Source: Arthrobacter sp. PAMC 25486
GTDB lineage: Bacteria; Actinomycetota; Actinomycetes; Actinomycetales; Micrococcaceae
Assembly (NCBI RefSeq): GCF_000785535.1
Contig: NZ_CP007595.1
Span: 1,550,001-1,614,000, forward strand
DNA length: 64,000 nucleotides
Direction of reading: 5' to 3'
The notes below the pieces were generated by a model. It worked only from the letters and a program-made list of their open reading frames with translations, was not told the origin of the DNA and ran no database searches. Positions 36,034-44,795 of this stretch are shown here, in pieces. Positions within the stretch are counted from its first letter, which is position 1; every line of letters begins with the position of its first letter. The position numbers were made by a program, and so were the translations under genes.

Positions 36034-36092
36034 TGAATTCAATCCTTTGCATAGTGGGAGGTGCGTGCAGATATGGTGACCGGCTCTTGTGT

Positions 36093-36953
36093 CTAGAACA
36101 ATTCCTGGTATCCCATGGCGACCAGGTTGCGCTGGGAGGTTTCCAGGGCTTCCCATACGGTGCGACCATAAAGTTCGTCTTGCTCCACCAGCAGGTACTG
36201 CGCTCCCGCGGCGAGAGAATGTTCAATGATCGATGGAAAGTCAAGGTTGCCTTCGCCGACTTCGGCAAACTGGACGATGTTCCTAAATGCACTCATGAAG
36301 CCCGCCATGTCTCCGGATTCCATCATCTTAAAGGCGTCCTCCGGCATCATCGCGATCCGATAGTCCTTCAGGTGCACCATGGAGGTGCGTCCCGCGTATT
36401 TGTCCAGTGTTCGTACCGGATCCAACCCGCCACGTTGCACCCAGTGAACGTCAAGTTCCAGCCCCATGGCGGGGGAATTCTCGTTGATGATGTCCAACAG
36501 GTATTTGCCTCCGTACTTGGCAAACTCGATGTGGTGGTTGTGATAATAAAGGTTGATGCCCTCCTCTTGGAGTCGTTCGGCATAGCCGTTCGTTTCTTTG
36601 GCAAATTCGATCACAGCGTTGATGGATTTCATGGCCGAGAACGGCATCATTCCGATCCGAAGCAGTTTGGTGTCCAGCCGTTTGGCGTCGTCAATAATCT
36701 TGTCAAAGTCTTCCTTGAGGGACTCTCCAGGGCGTCCCACAGGTTTTTCCATCATGACTGACAAGGAGGCTACATCCATGCCCAATTCAGTCTGGGCCCG
36801 GTCCAACTCGGAGACGTTTCCTGCATCCATGGGTATCTGGGAGATTTCAACCGCATTGTAGCCAAGCCCGCTAACTTTTCGGAGAGTCTCGAATGCACCC
36901 ACGTCTGCAAAGCTCTCTTTGAGCATCATTGCTTGCACACCAATTTTTGCCAT
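36093..36953 (-). CDS. Sugar phosphate isomerase/epimerase-fold TIM-barrel protein (copy 1)
   Basis: ATG at 36953 behind GAAAGGA gives 286 residues. Typical AP-endonuclease-2/xylose-isomerase-like segments are present: YNAVEIS, INLYYHNHHIEF, LELDVHWVQRGG and VHLKDYR, with the metal-binding Glu, Asp and His of IolE/IolI-like enzymes. It may isomerise, dehydrate or eliminate a keto-sugar made by a neighbouring Gfo/Idh enzyme. Confidence 0.88.
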   Translation of the reverse strand: MAKIGVQAMMLKESFADVGAFETLRKVSGLGYNAVEISQIPMDAGNVSELDRAQTELGMDVASLSVMMEKPVGRPGESLKEDFDKIIDDAKRLDTKLLRIGMMPFSAMKSINAVIEFAKETNGYAERLQEEGINLYYHNHHIEFAKYGGKYLLDIINENSPAMGLELDVHWVQRGGLDPVRTLDKYAGRTSMVHLKDYRIAMMPEDAFKMMESGDMAGFMSAFRNIVQFAEVGEGNLDFPSIIEHSLAAGAQYLLVEQDELYGRTVWEALETSQRNLVAMGYQELF

Positions 36954-37039
36954 GGTTTTCCTTTCGTAGCGATGGCCGAATCCGGCCGCGTCAAGTGAAT
37001 GTGTTGTCATTCCAGGTTGTTAGTGAGTGCTTGGAAGTT

Positions 37040-38047
37040 TCATGAGACCTCGTCCAGCAGGCCCGGATAGCTCTGGGCGTAGACGGCCTTGATGATGCGC
37101 AGCGTCTTGAGCGCTTCCGCCGGATCGATCCAGAACGCTCCATCTTGGCCCAACTGGGAGTAGAAATCCGCAATGTAGAGCTGGTGTGAAACGCCCCAGT
37201 AATCGCGCCCGCCGGACTCCGCACGGCGCTCTTCCACAACTTCCACCCGCCCGTCGTCGTGCGTGATGGTCAGGTCCCCGCGTAGGCTCAAGGTTGCCTT
37301 CTCGGCAACGATGTCAACCGTGATGGGTGCGTTGACCGGGTTGGCAAGGGTGGCGTAGAAGACGCTGCGGGCACCGTTTGCATGGGTCAGGACCAGTTCA
37401 GCCGTGTCCTCCACGTCGATGGTGTCGCCGAGTGCATGGGTTGCGGCATGGCCGGACACCGAGGTGACATCTCCCAGCATCCACTGCAACAGGTCAAGGG
37501 TGTGGATGGCTTGGTTCATCAGGAGCCCGCCACCACCACCTTCCCAGCATCCGCGCCACGGCCGGTTCAGGTAGTAGTCGGCCGAGCGGTTCCACATGAC
37601 GGTGCCCGAACCGCCAAGAACTTCGCCAAACTCACCCGAGGCGAGCCGCTCCGCCATGGCCCTAACCGACTGGTTGTAGCGGTTTTGGAAGCAGACGCCG
37701 ATCCGCGCCGAGCTGACAGCCGCAGCGGCAGCCAGCCGTTCGCCGTCGGCCATGGTGCTGGCAAGCGGTTTCTCGCTGATGACATTGATGCCGCGTTCCA
37801 AGGCCGCGATGGCGGGGTCGGCGTGCTGGTTATGGGGAGTGCAGACATGCACGACGTCGGGGCGCACCTCGTCGAGGAGTGCCGCGACATCGCTGTAGCC
37901 GGGTACGGCGTGTGTTTGCGATACTGCGGCCAGCCGGCCGGGATCGGTATCACACACGGCCACCAGCTCCGCCCCGTCAATGGCCTTGACGGCTTCGAAG
38001 TGGACGGTGGAGACGTCGCCGCATCCGATGATGGCTACTCTCGTCAT
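37040..38047 (-). CDS. Gfo/Idh/MocA family oxidoreductase (copy 2)
   Basis: ATG at 38047 with AAGGAA six bases upstream gives 335 residues. The Rossmann segment is VAIIGCGDVSTVHFEA and the catalytic EKP motif is INVISEKPLASTM; the WEGGGGGLLMNQAIHTLDLLQ region holds the conserved His and Asp. It is clearly a paralogue of the first copy but shorter. It follows the TIM-barrel gene at 38944, giving two dehydrogenase plus TIM-barrel pairs in one operon. Confidence 0.9.
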   Translation of the reverse strand: MTRVAIIGCGDVSTVHFEAVKAIDGAELVAVCDTDPGRLAAVSQTHAVPGYSDVAALLDEVRPDVVHVCTPHNQHADPAIAALERGINVISEKPLASTMADGERLAAAAAVSSARIGVCFQNRYNQSVRAMAERLASGEFGEVLGGSGTVMWNRSADYYLNRPWRGCWEGGGGGLLMNQAIHTLDLLQWMLGDVTSVSGHAATHALGDTIDVEDTAELVLTHANGARSVFYATLANPVNAPITVDIVAEKATLSLRGDLTITHDDGRVEVVEERRAESGGRDYWGVSHQLYIADFYSQLGQDGAFWIDPAEALKTLRIIKAVYAQSYPGLLDEVS

Positions 38048-38095
38048 TCTGACTTCCTTGTCTGGTGTTGCGGTCACGTATATTGGCGCTTTAGT

Positions 38096-38944
38096 CTAGG
38101 CGAGCGTAATCCCGATGGCGTCAGTGGCGGTGCGGAAAGCTCGGGCTGCGACACCAAATTCGGCCGGCCCAGAGAAGCCACCGAGCTCATTCTGGGTGGC
38201 CAGGTGCGGCTCCAGCGACGCGAATCCTACGTAACCGTCCTGACTTAAGGCTGTCAGAGTCTCCATAAGCTGGCCGTCGCCCTGACCTGTCGGCACCACT
38301 TCACCTGTGGTGGCCCTAGCGTCCTTGACTTGCAGGTACTCCAGGTGCGGACGAAGCATTGCGTAGGCATCGGTAAAGGGTTTGACACCCACCTGGACGA
38401 AGTTGGCGTTGTCCCACGCTGCACGCAGTGCTGGCGAGTTCACAGTTTCCATGATGTCCAAGACCCGCTCCGGGGTGTCACCGTAAATGTCCTTCTCGTT
38501 CTCGTGAATGAGCATCACATCGGATTCCTCGGCCAAACGGGCCAATGCGACCATGCGCTCCATGACTGCTCCGCGGATACCTTCCGGGCTCTGGTCCTCA
38601 GCACGGAAGAAGGAAAACATGCGAATGTATTTGGCTTCGAGTGCCTTGGCCACTACGATGATACGGCGCAAACGCTCGGTCTCGTGCTCGACTGGGAGGG
38701 AAATGTCCACCTTGCCGATGGGACTTGCGACGGCGGAAACCTTCAGTCCCGATTCATCCAGAATTGTCTTAAGCTCGGCAATCTGCTCGTCGGTGAGCTC
38801 AACAACGTTGGTGCCCCAGGCGCTACGGACCTCAATGTGGGATGCCCCAAGCGCCAATAGCACGGCGGCCTGCACCTTGGGGTCTGGGTCTACCTCGTCG
38901 CCAAACCCGGAAAGAGTCCAGGTGGGGTTTTGGGCAATGGACAT
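38096..38944 (-). CDS. Sugar phosphate isomerase/epimerase-fold TIM-barrel protein (copy 2)
   Basis: ATG at 38944 five bases after GGAGG gives 282 residues. It has the AP-endonuclease-2-like pattern ASHIEVRSAWG, DVMLIHENEKDIYGD, AAWDNANFVQ, YLQVKDARA and the final SLEPHL, i.e. the Glu/Asp/His/Glu metal site. As the first gene of the operon it starts behind a promoter carrying both a LacI-type and a GntR-type operator. Exact reaction unknown. Confidence 0.87.
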   Translation of the reverse strand: MSIAQNPTWTLSGFGDEVDPDPKVQAAVLLALGASHIEVRSAWGTNVVELTDEQIAELKTILDESGLKVSAVASPIGKVDISLPVEHETERLRRIIVVAKALEAKYIRMFSFFRAEDQSPEGIRGAVMERMVALARLAEESDVMLIHENEKDIYGDTPERVLDIMETVNSPALRAAWDNANFVQVGVKPFTDAYAMLRPHLEYLQVKDARATTGEVVPTGQGDGQLMETLTALSQDGYVGFASLEPHLATQNELGGFSGPAEFGVAARAFRTATDAIGITLA

Positions 38945-39012
38945 CAGGGCCTCCACTTTTAGTTTTCGTGTAACCGGCACCCTAAACGTTGGTCCGATTC
39001 CGGTGACTCACG

Positions 39013-39071
39013 TCATAAGTCTCGTATGAAGCAGCATATCCCCGAAGCAGCGACCTGACAACCGATTGCCA
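39013..39071 (-). promoter_or_regulatory. Dual-operator promoter of the Gfo/Idh-TIM-barrel operon
   Basis: On the minus strand, -35 TTGTCA (39056-39061) and -10 TATGCT (39033-39038) are 17 bp apart. The LacI-type dyad TGACAACCGATTGCCA (39056-39071) covers the -35. TCATAAGTCTCGTATGA (39013-39029), near-identical in its core to the operator at 23224-23242, covers the expected transcription start. The same LacI site may act on the divergent regulator gene at 39207. Confidence 0.65.
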
Positions 39072-39206
39072 TCATTCATGCACCGGCGTACTCTAAGGAC
39101 TCTGACAGAGGCGCTGCTCGCTGCCACATCCCCGACGGCAGCCTCAGACAACAGTTCCGGTCATGAATCCCCAGCGTCAACCGGCACCAGCAAGGAAGGC
39201 CTCCCC

Positions 39207-40253
39207 ATGAGTGTTATCCCCGATGGCATCACTCCGCGACGCCCGGCCACCATCCGAGATGTTGCAGCCTTATCCGGAGTAACGGCCTCCACTGTCTCAC
39301 GCGCACTGTCTACACCGGGAAGGGTGAATTTTCGCACCCGTGCCCGAATCGAAGCTGCTGCCGCGCGACTCAACTATGTCCCCAATGCACAGGCAAAGGC
39401 GCTGAGCTCGGGGCGCACACGGGCCGTTGCCTTGCTGGTCGCCGACATTACCAATCCGTTCTATTTCGACATCATCCGAGGCACCCAACATCAGCTCAAG
39501 GCTGCCGGTTACACACAGCTACTGGTGGACACAGAAGAGTCCGATGAAGTTGAGATCAATACACTTGAACAAATGCGCCAAACAGCTGACGGCGTGATCC
39601 TGACAGCCTCCCGCCTACCAGATGAACTCATTGCCAATGCGAGCAGCAAGATGCCGCTCGTCACCATCAACCGCGACGTGCCCGGGGTTCCCTCAGTTAT
39701 CCTCGATACGCCGGCAGCCACCAACCAGGCCTTGGATCATTTGATTTCACTGGGCCATTCCCGCATCGCCTACCTGTCCGGACCTGAAACCTCCAGTTCC
39801 AACGCACGCCGCTGGGCGGCCCTCTCCGCCGCCGCGAGCGAACAATCTGTAGACGTAGTCCAACTGGGCCCCTTTGCACCGCGTACACATTCAGGCGCCG
39901 CAGCGGCGGATGCATTGGTTTACTCTGGCGCCACGGCCGGCATCGCCTTCAATGACCTCATCGCAATCGGGATGCTGACCCGACTGCGGGAACGCGGACT
40001 TCGGGTCCCTCAAGACATCAGCATTGTAGGTTGCGACGACATATTTGGCGCCGACTTTTGCAGCCCACCCCTGACAACAGTCACCGCACCCGTGGAACAG
40101 GCCGGTCGCGTGGCAGTGACGATGCTGCTGAGCCAACTCGACCCGGAGCGTGGCGCACTCCCCCGAAGCCACTCGCTCCTGCCCACCTACCTGACAATTC
40201 GAGGATCCACAGGCTCTCGCCCACCTGCATCCGCAGACAAGCCCCGACAGTAG
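39207..40253 (+). CDS. LacI-family transcriptional regulator (paralogue A)
   Basis: ATG at 39207 after AAGGAAGG gives 348 residues. Helix-turn-helix TIRDVAALSGVTASTVSRAL (about 15-34); ligand domain with LLVADITNPFYFDIIRGTQ, GHSRIAYLSGP and VGCDDIFGADFCSPPLTT. It is divergent from the Gfo/Idh operon, whose promoter carries a LacI-type site, and converges with paralogue B, with which it shares long stretches. It probably represses the divergent operon. Confidence 0.92.
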   Translation: MSVIPDGITPRRPATIRDVAALSGVTASTVSRALSTPGRVNFRTRARIEAAAARLNYVPNAQAKALSSGRTRAVALLVADITNPFYFDIIRGTQHQLKAAGYTQLLVDTEESDEVEINTLEQMRQTADGVILTASRLPDELIANASSKMPLVTINRDVPGVPSVILDTPAATNQALDHLISLGHSRIAYLSGPETSSSNARRWAALSAAASEQSVDVVQLGPFAPRTHSGAAAADALVYSGATAGIAFNDLIAIGMLTRLRERGLRVPQDISIVGCDDIFGADFCSPPLTTVTAPVEQAGRVAVTMLLSQLDPERGALPRSHSLLPTYLTIRGSTGSRPPASADKPRQ

Positions 40254-40321
40254 CCCTCCAAGTTTGCTTCCTCTTCGCCAGCCAGCCGTTTCGATAGGCA
40301 ACTTGCGAGGCGCAAATCGGC

Positions 40322-41341
40322 TTAGCGACGGCTAGGTGCCGGGCCTGTGGATTCACGCACAGTCAAATACGTTGGGAGCTGGGAAACTTGGCGCACAGCC
40401 AACGGATCGCTACCCAACCGGCTTAGCAACATGCTCGTGGCGACACGGGCAGCCTGCTCAATGGGAGCGGTGATGGTGGTTAGAGGAGGGTTGCAGAAAT
40501 CTGCCCCAAAAATATCGTCGCACCCCACGATACTGACGTCGTCGGGCACTTTGACGCCTCTGGTCAGCAACCGCCGCAGCATGCCTATGGCGAGCAAGTC
40601 GTTGAACGCAACGCAGGCAGAGGCTTTGCTGGTGATCAGAGTGTCCGCGGCGGCTGCACCTGACGTCTGTTTCGGCGAATAGGGTCCCAGCCGGACAGCT
40701 TCCACGCCATACTCACGGGCAGCATCCTCAAACACCTGCCAACGCCATTGGCTCGACCAGGAATGGGCAGGTCCGGAGATATAAGCAATCCGCCGATGGT
40801 CCATGGACACTAAGTGCTGGATAGCTTGATGAATGCCGTAGCTCGGATCGATCAAAACAGCGGGAACATCCGCATCGTTCCTGTTCAGCGCCACGAGAGG
40901 AATCTGTGTCGCAGCCTTGGCCAGCGCATCTGTTGACAGCCTGGACGCCGCCAAGATGACTCCCCGGGATGAAGAGATCATGCTGTTAAGCGCGGACTGC
41001 TCCAAGTCAGCTGACTCTTCCGTGTTAACAAGAAGCTGGATATATCCGGCAGCCTTAAGCTGCTCCTGGGTGCCATGGATGATGCCAAAATAGAAGGGGT
41101 TCGTGATATCTGGAACAAGCAGCGCAACGGCCCGCGGCTTTGTTGCCAAACCTGCGGGCTTGCCTTTGTCGACCCCATACCCAAGTTGCCGCACGGCAAG
41201 CATGACTGCCGCCGTCGTTTTTGGACTAATGCGGCCGGGATCCGACAAGACCCTAGAGACCGTGGAAGTTGCCACTCCAGCAACTTTGGCCACGTCCTGC
41301 AGAGTCACCCTTCCAGTACCCAGACCCGACCCTGACTCCAT
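40322..41341 (-). CDS. LacI-family transcriptional regulator (paralogue B)
   Basis: The 339-residue protein has the helix-turn-helix TLQDVAKVAGVATSTVSRVL (about 13-32) and a ligand domain with LLVPDITNPFYFGIIHGTQ and VGCDDIFGADFCNPPLTT. The near identity of the latter segments to paralogue A implies a recent duplication with similar ligands. It is divergent from the second sugar importer, whose promoter at 41411-41449 carries a related operator, so that importer is its likely target. Confidence 0.92.
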   Translation of the reverse strand: MESGSGLGTGRVTLQDVAKVAGVATSTVSRVLSDPGRISPKTTAAVMLAVRQLGYGVDKGKPAGLATKPRAVALLVPDITNPFYFGIIHGTQEQLKAAGYIQLLVNTEESADLEQSALNSMISSSRGVILAASRLSTDALAKAATQIPLVALNRNDADVPAVLIDPSYGIHQAIQHLVSMDHRRIAYISGPAHSWSSQWRWQVFEDAAREYGVEAVRLGPYSPKQTSGAAAADTLITSKASACVAFNDLLAIGMLRRLLTRGVKVPDDVSIVGCDDIFGADFCNPPLTTITAPIEQAARVATSMLLSRLGSDPLAVRQVSQLPTYLTVRESTGPAPSRR

Positions 41342-41410
41342 CCGTAGTGACTCCTGACATTGCCCATGGTTGATGTTGATATAGGAATTCTAAACAGTTT
41401 GGCAATTTCT

Positions 41411-41449
41411 TGGCAACTGATTGCAGACACATTGCCATGCCGATAGAGT
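41411..41449 (+). promoter_or_regulatory. Promoter of the second importer with LacI-type operator
   Basis: TTGCAG (41421-41426), 17 bp, then TAGAGT (41444-41449). The dyad-like TGGCAACTGATTGCAG (41411-41426) covers the -35, as at the uxaC and Gfo/Idh promoters. Confidence 0.6.
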
Positions 41450-41516
41450 CTGAAGCACTAGCCAAGGACCATGACTTAGGTCACGTTCAGTTTTTCATTG
41501 TTCAAGGAGGAACCAC

Positions 41517-42881
41517 ATGGAAATCACACGGAAGAACTTTATCATCGGGGGTGGCTTGGGAGCCCTTTCGCTGGCGCTGGCTGCATGCGGGAGCTCCCCT
41601 GAAAGCTCCCCGAACACCGGAGGAGGTACCGGAGGCGCCATTGACGGCAAGGGAAAGACACTCACAGTCCTCTTCAGCACCAAGCCTCAATACCCCGAAG
41701 AGCAGAAGGCGTGGTTCGCCAAGACCGCCGAAGACTTCAAAACCCTGACTGGCGCCACCGTGCAGTGGGAAACCTTTCCCACTGCGAATGACGAAATGAC
41801 CAGGATTCAGACGTCAGTGGTATCGGGCACCGGCCCAGACGTCTACGGCTTGGGAACCACTTTCACACCCACCGCTTTCTCGACGGGCGCCTTCGTCAAA
41901 CTGGGTGACAACGAGTGGAATCAGATTGGCGGCAAGGACAAATTTGTCCCCGCCACACTCGGCATCTCCGGACCCGACAAGGACAACCTGATTGGCATTC
42001 CGTTCGTCAGCCGCCCGTTCGTCATGGCCTACAACACGGAGTTGCTCGCCAAGGCAGGCATCGACAAGCCCGCCACCACGTGGGATGAGTTTGCCGAGCA
42101 CGGCAAGAAGATGACCACCGGAGATGAGTACGGTCTTGCCGTTGCATACAAGGACAACTTCGATCCGTGGAAGTTCATCTGGGCCATGTCAATCCAAGCC
42201 GGCAACCCAATCATCGATGGCAAGAAAGCCCGTTTGGACGATCCCACAGTCGCCAAGGCCTTCGAGGCCTACTTTGGCTGGATGACAACGGACAAGTGCG
42301 TGGATCCTGCTGCGGTCGGCTGGGGCAACGCCCAGGCCGTGGCGGCCTTCGCCGCCGGCAAGGCAGGATACTTGCCCATGACCTCGCCGCTGAGCATTCC
42401 CACCCTCGACAAGTCAGAGGTCAAAGGCAAATACCAGTACGCACTCATGCCGATGGTCCCTCCAGGCGAGACGTCACGTCCAGCCGACGGCGTGGAGGCC
42501 GCCAGCATTCTCTCCGGTGACAACCTGGTCATTGCTGACTACTCGCCTAACAAGGACCTGGCTTTCGCATTCGTAAAGATGATCACCGATGCCGACGCCC
42601 AGTCGAACTACTACAAGATCTTCGGCGAGGTCCCCACGAACGTTGAGGCCGCCAAGGCTCTCGAATCGGATCCGCTTGTTGCTCCGGCATTGGATGCAGC
42701 CTCCAAGTCGGTAGCCACACCGTTCAGCGGTGCATGGGGAGACGTCCAGCTTGCCCTGACCAACGTTGCCGTCCAGACCATCCCCGACCTGTCTGCCGGA
42801 TCCGTCAGCGATGCCAGCCTCACGGCACGCCTCAAGGATGCACAATCCAAGGCCCAGGCCGCACTTGACCGGGCCAAGTAG
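41517..42881 (+). CDS. ABC transporter sugar-binding lipoprotein (CUT1 type), second system
   Basis: The 454-residue family 1 binding protein starts behind a strong AAGGAGG. Its signal peptide has a near Tat-like start (TRKNFI) and ends in the lipobox LAAC (Cys near 24). A Gly/Ser/Thr linker (SSPNTGGGTGG) follows, then a two-lobe domain with SRPFVMAYNTELLAKAG and TTWDEFAEHGKKM. It feeds the two permeases downstream. The ligand is unknown, but shared operators tie it to the Gfo/Idh operon and uronate genes. Confidence 0.92.
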   Translation: MEITRKNFIIGGGLGALSLALAACGSSPESSPNTGGGTGGAIDGKGKTLTVLFSTKPQYPEEQKAWFAKTAEDFKTLTGATVQWETFPTANDEMTRIQTSVVSGTGPDVYGLGTTFTPTAFSTGAFVKLGDNEWNQIGGKDKFVPATLGISGPDKDNLIGIPFVSRPFVMAYNTELLAKAGIDKPATTWDEFAEHGKKMTTGDEYGLAVAYKDNFDPWKFIWAMSIQAGNPIIDGKKARLDDPTVAKAFEAYFGWMTTDKCVDPAAVGWGNAQAVAAFAAGKAGYLPMTSPLSIPTLDKSEVKGKYQYALMPMVPPGETSRPADGVEAASILSGDNLVIADYSPNKDLAFAFVKMITDADAQSNYYKIFGEVPTNVEAAKALESDPLVAPALDAASKSVATPFSGAWGDVQLALTNVAVQTIPDLSAGSVSDASLTARLKDAQSKAQAALDRAK

Positions 42882-42903
42882 CAGCTGCTGAAAGATTATT
42901 TCA

Positions 42904-43881
42904 ATGCCTCGCAAAAACGCCGGGAACACCCTGCAGGACGAGTCAGCTCGTTCTGCAGGGGGTCCTCCCCCACTCAAAAGTAGGAAGTACAAGGGTGTCA
43001 CTGAACGCAACAGGCCTTTATGGTTGCTTGCACCGGGTGGCCTCCTCATCACGGTCATCATTCTCATCCCATTGGTGTTGGCCCTGTACATGTCAGTCAT
43101 TGATCTCGATCAGTACACGCTTCGCAAATGGCTCACGACGCCCTTCATCGGGATAGACAATTTTGTTGAGGCCATCACTAAGACCGATCTTCTGCGGTCC
43201 ATCTGGATTAGCGTATCTTTTTCAGTGATTGCCACAGTGGTGACTGTTCCGCTGGGTGTGGCTGCCGCCGTCGTTACTCAAAATCCGTACCGCGGCCGGG
43301 CCATTGTGCGAGCGGTCTTCCTCATCCCCTATATCCTGCCCTCATTCGTGGTTGCCACCGTGTGGCGCACAATGCTGCAGCCTGATGGAATTGTCAACGG
43401 CGTCCTAAACAATGTAGGCATCGACCCCACCCTGTGGCTCAACGGGCCAATGTCCTACTGGACTTTGGTTCTCGTGGAGATCTGGGCAGCCTGGCCGTTC
43501 ATTTATCTGCTGGCCCTGGCTGGCCTGCAATCTGTCGATTCAGAAGTCCATGAAGCTGCAGCCATTGATGGTGCGTTGTGGTGGCGCAAATTGCGTGAAG
43601 TGGTTTTCCCCTACCTAAAGGGGCCAGTCTCTCTTGCATTCTTGTTGGCAACCTTGAACCACATAAACAACTTCACCTTGCCATACGTCCTCTTTGGCGC
43701 CCCGGCACCTGCAGACGTCAACGTCCTGCCCATTCTGGTCTACGTGACCAGCTTCCAGAGCTTCCGCTTCGGCTTGAGTGCCGCAATGGCCGTTGTCTCA
43801 CTGATCCTCATCGCCATCCCCCTCTTCATCTACCTGAGGGCGGTCAAGCTCGACGTTTCCGACGATGGAGGAAAGAAATGA
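42904..43881 (+). CDS. ABC sugar transporter permease (MalF type), second system
   Basis: The 325-residue permease has a basic 40-residue N-terminal region, six transmembrane helices and the EAA loop EAAAIDGALWWRKL. It starts 22 bp after the binding-protein stop and overlaps the next permease by four bases. Confidence 0.92.
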   Translation: MPRKNAGNTLQDESARSAGGPPPLKSRKYKGVTERNRPLWLLAPGGLLITVIILIPLVLALYMSVIDLDQYTLRKWLTTPFIGIDNFVEAITKTDLLRSIWISVSFSVIATVVTVPLGVAAAVVTQNPYRGRAIVRAVFLIPYILPSFVVATVWRTMLQPDGIVNGVLNNVGIDPTLWLNGPMSYWTLVLVEIWAAWPFIYLLALAGLQSVDSEVHEAAAIDGALWWRKLREVVFPYLKGPVSLAFLLATLNHINNFTLPYVLFGAPAPADVNVLPILVYVTSFQSFRFGLSAAMAVVSLILIAIPLFIYLRAVKLDVSDDGGKK

Positions 43882-44795
43882 GCTCTCACACCCTGACTCA
43901 CCCCGCTAACCCGGCTCGTAGCAAGAGCCGAAAGAGTCGCAACTCAGAAGTGACCCGGCTGATGCCAACGTGGCTCATTGCTGTACTGACCACCCTTCTC
44001 TGCATTCTTGTGCTGGTCCCCATCGCATACATCTTCCTCGCTTCACTGAACTCCGACATTGGTGTTGCTCGAGGAGAGTTTTGGCCCAGCGAGTTCTCCC
44101 TGGAGAGCTACACCAAAATCTGGGGAAGTGTCGGCCTGGGCAAGGGCATCATCAACAGCCTGATCGTTTCCGGGTCCGTAGCCGTAGTCTCTGCCATCAT
44201 TGCCATCGGTACCGCATACGTACTGGTGCGGTTCTCGTTCGTGGGCAGACTGACCATGCTGCGCGGACTCTTGGGCCTCCAAAGCATCCCCGGCACGCTC
44301 ATGCTGCTTCCCGTGTTCGTGCTGTTTGCTTCCATCGGTTCATGGGTTGGTATCACTATCATTGGCACCCTATGGGGTTTGTTTATTGCCTATCTGACAT
44401 TCGCCCTGCCATTCTCCACTTGGGTTATGGTCACTTACTTGCGGGGACTGCCACGTGAACTGGAAGAAGCTGCCCGCATTGACGGAGCCTCAAACCTTGG
44501 CATCCTGTTCCGGATCATCGTCCCGCTAAGCTGGCCCGGTATCGTGGTCTCGGGTATCTTCGCGTTCCTGCTTGGCTGGAATGACGTCCTGTTTGCTTCT
44601 ATTTTCACCAAGCCGGACACAGCCACAGCTGCGATTGTGCTGCAGACATTCAGCGCCAGCCAAGAAGGTGGCGCCATACCCGTGTACAGCCAGATGATGG
44701 CTGCGGCACTGGTCTGTGCTGCTCCTGTTGTCATCCTCTATTTCGTCTTCCAGCGCTATCTCGTCGGAGGCCTCACAGCTGGCGGCGTCAAGTAA
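43878..44795 (+). CDS. ABC sugar transporter permease (MalG type), second system
   Basis: The 305-residue partner permease has six helices and EAARIDGASNLGIL. It ends the operon; no ATPase gene follows, so the system must borrow a shared MsiK-like ATPase encoded elsewhere. A GGAGG lies ahead of the ATG inside the previous gene. Confidence 0.92.
   Translation: MSSHTLTHPANPARSKSRKSRNSEVTRLMPTWLIAVLTTLLCILVLVPIAYIFLASLNSDIGVARGEFWPSEFSLESYTKIWGSVGLGKGIINSLIVSGSVAVVSAIIAIGTAYVLVRFSFVGRLTMLRGLLGLQSIPGTLMLLPVFVLFASIGSWVGITIIGTLWGLFIAYLTFALPFSTWVMVTYLRGLPRELEEAARIDGASNLGILFRIIVPLSWPGIVVSGIFAFLLGWNDVLFASIFTKPDTATAAIVLQTFSASQEGGAIPVYSQMMAAALVCAAPVVILYFVFQRYLVGGLTAGGVK

Noticed and set aside
21795..44795. 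Integrated prophage or genomic island with integrase
   Set aside because: No integrase, tRNA junction or flanking direct repeats are seen, and codon use resembles the surroundings.
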